From assembly GCA_002482885.1 (NCBI GenBank), contig DLGW01000005.1, forward strand, positions 190,533 to 254,532: a stretch of 64,000 bases of DNA. Direction: 5' to 3'. The position numbers and the translations under genes were made by a program. The notes under the pieces are model-generated. The model was given only the letters and a program-made list of their open reading frames with translations. It did not search any database and had not been told where the DNA came from. Of this stretch, positions 60,908 through 64,000 are shown in pieces (positions within the stretch are counted from its first letter, which is position 1; each line of letters begins with the position of its first letter). The stretch is from Flavobacteriaceae bacterium UBA7684. GTDB taxonomy: Bacteria > Bacteroidota > Bacteroidia > Flavobacteriales > Flavobacteriaceae.

Positions 60908-61300
60908 ATGAGCATTTTTGATACTATATTCGGAAATAATAGCAGTGAGTCTTCGCAACAACCAAAGACTACAGGAATTCCATTAACCGCAAGGGAACAA
61001 ATAGAGGCTATTGTTCAAGAATCGGAACAAGAAACCGTAGTTATATTTAAACACAGTACCCGTTGCAGCATTAGTAGAACCGTACTAAAAGAGTTTGAAT
61101 TTGATTATCAATTCATTTTTAAACCCGTAAAATGGTATTACTTAGATTTGCTAAATTACCGAGACATTTCCAATGAATTGGCCAATCGTTTTCAGGTAGA
61201 ACATCAGTCACCTCAAATATTAGTAATTAAAAACGGAAAATGTGTTTTTGATGCTTCACACGAATCCATAGAATGGAGTAGAATAACAAAGTATATTTAA
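60908..61300 (+). CDS. ytxJ: YtxJ-like bacillithiol-system thioredoxin-fold protein
   Basis: 130 residues. After a ~30-residue leader comes a thioredoxin-like fold with one active-site Cys in FKHSTRCSISRTVL, the monothiol form of YtxJ (BrxC-like). The cis-Pro region HQSPQILVIKNGK follows. These proteins act on bacillithiol-mixed disulfides, consistent with bacillithiol use in Bacteroidota. Six bases before the lactonase gene. Confidence 0.87.
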   Translation: MSIFDTIFGNNSSESSQQPKTTGIPLTAREQIEAIVQESEQETVVIFKHSTRCSISRTVLKEFEFDYQFIFKPVKWYYLDLLNYRDISNELANRFQVEHQSPQILVIKNGKCVFDASHESIEWSRITKYI

Positions 61301-61306
61301 CATCAG

Positions 61307-62443
61307 ATGAAATTATTTTTGTTGGGAGTGATGATGATGCTTACGGTAATTTCTTGTAGAAAAATACCTCGTGAAACAGTTTATTCCAGTTACCAATTTT
61401 TAGTTGGTACTTATACTCAAAATGAACAACAAGGAGTCAATCGGATTGAATACAATCCGAATACGCAACAATTTCAAGTTAAAGATCTGATTACAGGTTT
61501 GCAAAATCCTTCCTTTGTACAATATCATTCGTTAACAAAAAACTTATTTGTTTCCGAAGAAATAGGGGGGGAAAACGGAGGAAAACTCAATTCATTTGGG
61601 TTTGATGCTGTTAATCAAAAACATCAAAAAATCAACTCCGTAAATACCCAAGGCGACCATCCTTGTGTAATAGCTTTAAGCCCCGATAAAAAATGGCTCG
61701 TTGCGGGGAATTATTCCGGAGGAAACGTGTCGGTATTTAAAATAAAAGAAAATGGAATGCTGTCGGAATCCTTGCAAACCCTACAACACTTTGGAAGCAG
61801 CATCCATAAAGAACGACAAGAAAAACCACACATTCACGATTTGGTATTTCATCCTACTACGCAACAATTATTTGTAACTGATTTAGGAACCGATAGGATT
61901 TATATTTACGATTTTGACACCGAAAGTGCTACTCCATTAAGTCCTTCTCAACCTTCGTTTATTTCTGTAAAAAAAGGAAGCGGTCCTAGGCATTTAGTTT
62001 TTAATGCTACGGCAGAGTACTTGTATGTTGTGCAAGAATTAACGGCAGAAGTTAGTGTGTACTATCTGCAAGAAAATCAAATAGATTTTGTGCAAACCTT
62101 GTCTTTAAGTTCCTCACCTGAAAATATGCAGCAGGGTAGTGGTTCGGAAATTAAAATGAGCCCAAATCAAAAATATTTGTACGTAAGCAATCGAGGAAAA
62201 GTAAATGAAATCGTAGTTTTTGCCATAGACAAAAGCACTCATCAATTGATAAAAATTCAAAACATCAGCTCTGGAGGGCAAACGCCCCGCAGTTTTGAAA
62301 TTACCCCCGACGGAAAGTATCTATTAGTAGCCAATCAAGACAGTCATCAAATCCAATTGTTTGAAATCCAATCTAACGGAAAATTAAATCCAACTTCTGT
62401 AAGTTTGAGTATTAATCAACCCACACATATTATTAATCAATAG
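61307..62443 (+). CDS. Lactonase-family beta-propeller lipoprotein
   Basis: 378 residues. Signal peptide ending VISC (Cys17), so a predicted lipoprotein. Seven-bladed propeller repeats of the 6-phosphogluconolactonase (YbhE) type: YQFLVGTYTQNEQQG, LSPDKKWLVAGNYSGGNVSV, GSGPRHLVFN, ITPDGKYLLVANQDS. A periplasmic location argues against 6-phosphogluconolactonase itself, so the substrate is unknown. Confidence 0.88.
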   Translation: MKLFLLGVMMMLTVISCRKIPRETVYSSYQFLVGTYTQNEQQGVNRIEYNPNTQQFQVKDLITGLQNPSFVQYHSLTKNLFVSEEIGGENGGKLNSFGFDAVNQKHQKINSVNTQGDHPCVIALSPDKKWLVAGNYSGGNVSVFKIKENGMLSESLQTLQHFGSSIHKERQEKPHIHDLVFHPTTQQLFVTDLGTDRIYIYDFDTESATPLSPSQPSFISVKKGSGPRHLVFNATAEYLYVVQELTAEVSVYYLQENQIDFVQTLSLSSSPENMQQGSGSEIKMSPNQKYLYVSNRGKVNEIVVFAIDKSTHQLIKIQNISSGGQTPRSFEITPDGKYLLVANQDSHQIQLFEIQSNGKLNPTSVSLSINQPTHIINQ

Positions 62444-62448
62444 GATTT

Positions 62449-62522
62449 GGGCGTTCCGGTTCGCCTACGGCTCACCGTCCTGTGTTCCGCCGTACACGGT
62501 ACGTTGCTACACCCAGTAACGC
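62449..62522 (+). repeat. Dispersed intergenic repeat, copy R6 (short)
   Basis: Begins GGGCGTTCCGG and ends CCCAGTAACGC. Shorter than the others, lacking the long central terminator but retaining a CCGTGTACGG-type inner palindrome. Confidence 0.6.
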
Positions 62523-62528
62523 GAGAAA

Positions 62529-63809
62529 TTACCTTTCATGAACAGGTAAAATAGTTGTTGTTAAATCTCCAAATCCAATTCTGATTTTTTCGTTTTTACA
62601 ATAACCTTTAAAAGTAATGGTATCACCATCTTGAATAAATGAACGCAATGAACCGTCATTTAATTTAATAGGTGTTTCGCCATTGTTAGTAATTTCAATC
62701 ATAGAACCATAGCTTCCAGGAACATTTCCAGAAATAGCTCCAGAACTTAACAAATCCCCAGAATTAATTTTACAACCATTAGCAGTGTGGTGACACAACT
62801 GTTGGTTCATGTTCCAATAGGCATTTTTATAATTGGTTCTACTTACAATAGTAGGTACTTTGTGTTCAGGAGTAATAGAAACCTCTAAATGAATGTCGTA
62901 TAAATAATTGTCTTTCATTTGAAGATAGGGTAGTGGTTTAGGCTCTTGCTTAACTCCTTTTACTTTAAAAGGTTCTAAAGCATCCAAAGTCACAATCCAA
63001 GGCGATAACGAACACGCAAAGTTTTTAGATAAAAAGGGACCTAGTGGCATACATTCCCAACGTTGCATGTCTCTGCAACTCCAATCGTTAAAAAGGGTAA
63101 CTCCAAAAATATAGTCTTCCGTTTGGTTCACAGGAACGCTTTCGCCTAAAGAGTTTACATCGGTGGTAATAAAACCCAATTCTAATTCAAAGTCTAAAGA
63201 TTGAGAAGGGCCATAAGTAGGTAAATCTTCCTCTTTTTTTAAAACTTGTCCTTTAGGACGGTGAATGGGAATGCCCGAAGGAATAATGCTAGAAGAACGC
63301 CCATTATGTGCTAACGGATAATGATACCATTTGGCGGATAAGTCGTCTTGTTTGCCGCTAAAAATTCTAGATAAATTTAAAGCATGTTCTTTACTAGAAT
63401 AAAAATCAGTATAGTCGCCAATAGCAACAGGTAATTGCATTTCTACTTCGTCTATTTCAAAAATGATCTGTTTTCGGTGTTTGGCGTTGTCTCTAAGTTT
63501 AGGGTTGGAATCGCTAAAGATTTCAGAAATACGGTTGCGAACCAAACGCCAAGTTTTTTTTCCTGCCGAAATAAAATCATTTAAAGTGTCTTGTAAAAAA
63601 ACATCTTCCGTAAGTTCAATGTCTTTAAAATAGCCTAATTGATGTAAGGCTCCTAAATCAATAGCGTAATCTCCAATACGAGTACCGATGGTAACCATAT
63701 TGTTATTCGTTAAAAATACACCAAACGGAATATTCTGAATCGGAAAGTCGGATTGAGTCGAAACTTCCAGCCAAGATTTTAATTCCGGGTTATTTGCATT
63801 ATTAGGCAT
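62529..63809 (-). CDS. fahA: Fumarylacetoacetase
   Basis: 426 residues. The last step of tyrosine degradation, splitting fumarylacetoacetate to fumarate and acetoacetate. The N-terminal SH3-like domain has QNIPFGVFLT; the catalytic domain has YTDFYSSKEHA, DFELELGFITT, VFGVTLFNDWSCRDMQRWE and GDLLSSGAISG. It diverges from glyA with its own strong promoter. Confidence 0.95.
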   Translation of the reverse strand: MPNNANNPELKSWLEVSTQSDFPIQNIPFGVFLTNNNMVTIGTRIGDYAIDLGALHQLGYFKDIELTEDVFLQDTLNDFISAGKKTWRLVRNRISEIFSDSNPKLRDNAKHRKQIIFEIDEVEMQLPVAIGDYTDFYSSKEHALNLSRIFSGKQDDLSAKWYHYPLAHNGRSSSIIPSGIPIHRPKGQVLKKEEDLPTYGPSQSLDFELELGFITTDVNSLGESVPVNQTEDYIFGVTLFNDWSCRDMQRWECMPLGPFLSKNFACSLSPWIVTLDALEPFKVKGVKQEPKPLPYLQMKDNYLYDIHLEVSITPEHKVPTIVSRTNYKNAYWNMNQQLCHHTANGCKINSGDLLSSGAISGNVPGSYGSMIEITNNGETPIKLNDGSLRSFIQDGDTITFKGYCKNEKIRIGFGDLTTTILPVHER

Positions 63810-63831
63810 GATTTAGTCTTTTTATTTAATT

Positions 63832-63862
63832 CAAATATATCATTATCTAGGAATTTAACAAA
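63832..63862 (-). promoter_or_regulatory. fahA promoter
   Basis: Minus strand TTTG (63859-63862), 19-base spacer, TATATTTG (63832-63839): perfect consensus, 23 bases before the fahA ATG. Confidence 0.78.
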
Positions 63863-63871
63863 CGATTTTTG

Positions 63872-63879
63872 TATTTTTG
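63872..63879 (+). promoter_or_regulatory. -7 box of glyA
   Basis: TATTTTTG matches TAnnTTTG, 24 bases before the glyA ATG; no clear -33 TTG at the expected distance. Confidence 0.45.
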
Positions 63880-63903
63880 GAGCCTATTTTTAAAAAAATC
63901 ATC

Positions 63904-64000
63904 ATGCAACTTGACGAACAAATTTTTGACCTAATTCAAGAAGAAAAAGAAAGACAAATACATGGTTTAGAGCTTATTGCTTCTGAAAACTTTGTAAGCG
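63904..64000 (+). CDS. glyA: Serine hydroxymethyltransferase, 5' part (continues beyond window)
   Basis: The first 32 residues are visible: MQLDEQIFDLIQEEKERQ, then GLELIASENFVS. GLELIASENF is the N-terminal signature of serine hydroxymethyltransferase, which interconverts serine and glycine with tetrahydrofolate. The PLP site lies beyond the window. Confidence 0.93.
   Translation, partial: MQLDEQIFDLIQEEKERQIHGLELIASENFVS

Noticed and set aside
5988..62522. Six-copy repeat as integron attC sites
   Set aside because: Ends (GCGTTA / AACGCCC) resemble attC core sites, but copies are spread singly at operon ends, no cassette array and no integron integrase are present, and several hold terminators.

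Overview
The window is a stretch of chromosome from a low-GC member of the Bacteroidota, almost certainly a Flavobacteriaceae (Flavobacterium-like). The evidence is: a gliding-motility lipoprotein isomerase (GldI), a type IX secretion (T9SS) C-terminal sorting domain, a PorV/PorQ-family outer membrane protein, a bacillithiol-type YtxJ protein, a Rho with an Asn-rich insertion, a DnaJ with a reduced zinc region, and promoters of the form TTG-N18..20-TAnnTTTG, the flavobacterial -33/-7 consensus. Coding density is high and both window edges cut genes (a GH31 glucosidase at the left, glyA at the right).

Layout. 1-5.9 kb: GH31 tail, an M48 lipoprotein protease, then on the minus strand nrnA-like, gldI, a cyclophilin/FKBP fusion and purB. 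6.2-11.9 kb: a DpnII-type (GATC) restriction-modification island with all three classical activities (DpnM, the endonuclease, DpnA). Interleaved with them are a four-helix membrane protein, a DGQHR-domain protein, two proteins I do not recognise and an XRE regulator facing an operator-like palindrome. The island lies between two inverted copies of a dispersed intergenic repeat and ends in a 124-nt inverted repeat. 12.3-17.4 kb: pyrR-pyrB, then only the end of the histidine pathway (hisA-hisF-hisIE), and a HAD phosphatase. 17.4-25.6 kb: an exopolysaccharide-type locus (T9SS-sorted glycosidase, YaiO-type outer membrane barrel, bitopic HEAT-like protein, GT2 synthase) plus a secreted LamG-like protein, each unit with a clear promoter.

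26.2-34.7 kb: the complete trp operon (trpE-G-D-C-[insert]-F-B-A) behind a leader peptide with three consecutive Trp codons and a terminator/antiterminator pair. An unrelated exported protein sits between trpC and trpF, bracketed by 35-nt direct repeats that encode the N-termini of both flanking genes. 34.7-41.5 kb: ddl-coaD on the minus strand, then thrS-infC-rpmI-rplT (infC with an AUA start) and grpE-dnaJ. 41.6-50.9 kb: ABC exporter, MscS channel, a response regulator with an AAA+ domain and no DNA-binding domain, yaaA, lnt, a PorV/PorQ protein, pssA and a GH25 lysozyme. 51-64 kb: lptB, an SRPBCC-like protein, pyrE, Nudix, YfcE-type phosphoesterase, DUF4293, rho, DUF808, alkB, clpB, ytxJ, a lactonase-like lipoprotein, fumarylacetoacetase and the start of glyA.

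Most of the window is core housekeeping. The accessory part is the R-M island, and the best candidate for something undescribed is the overlapping endonuclease / membrane protein / DGQHR-protein unit inside it together with the divergent XRE-controlled unit. No rRNA, tRNA, CRISPR array, transposase or integrase was found. All assignments are from reading motifs and layout; no database search was run.
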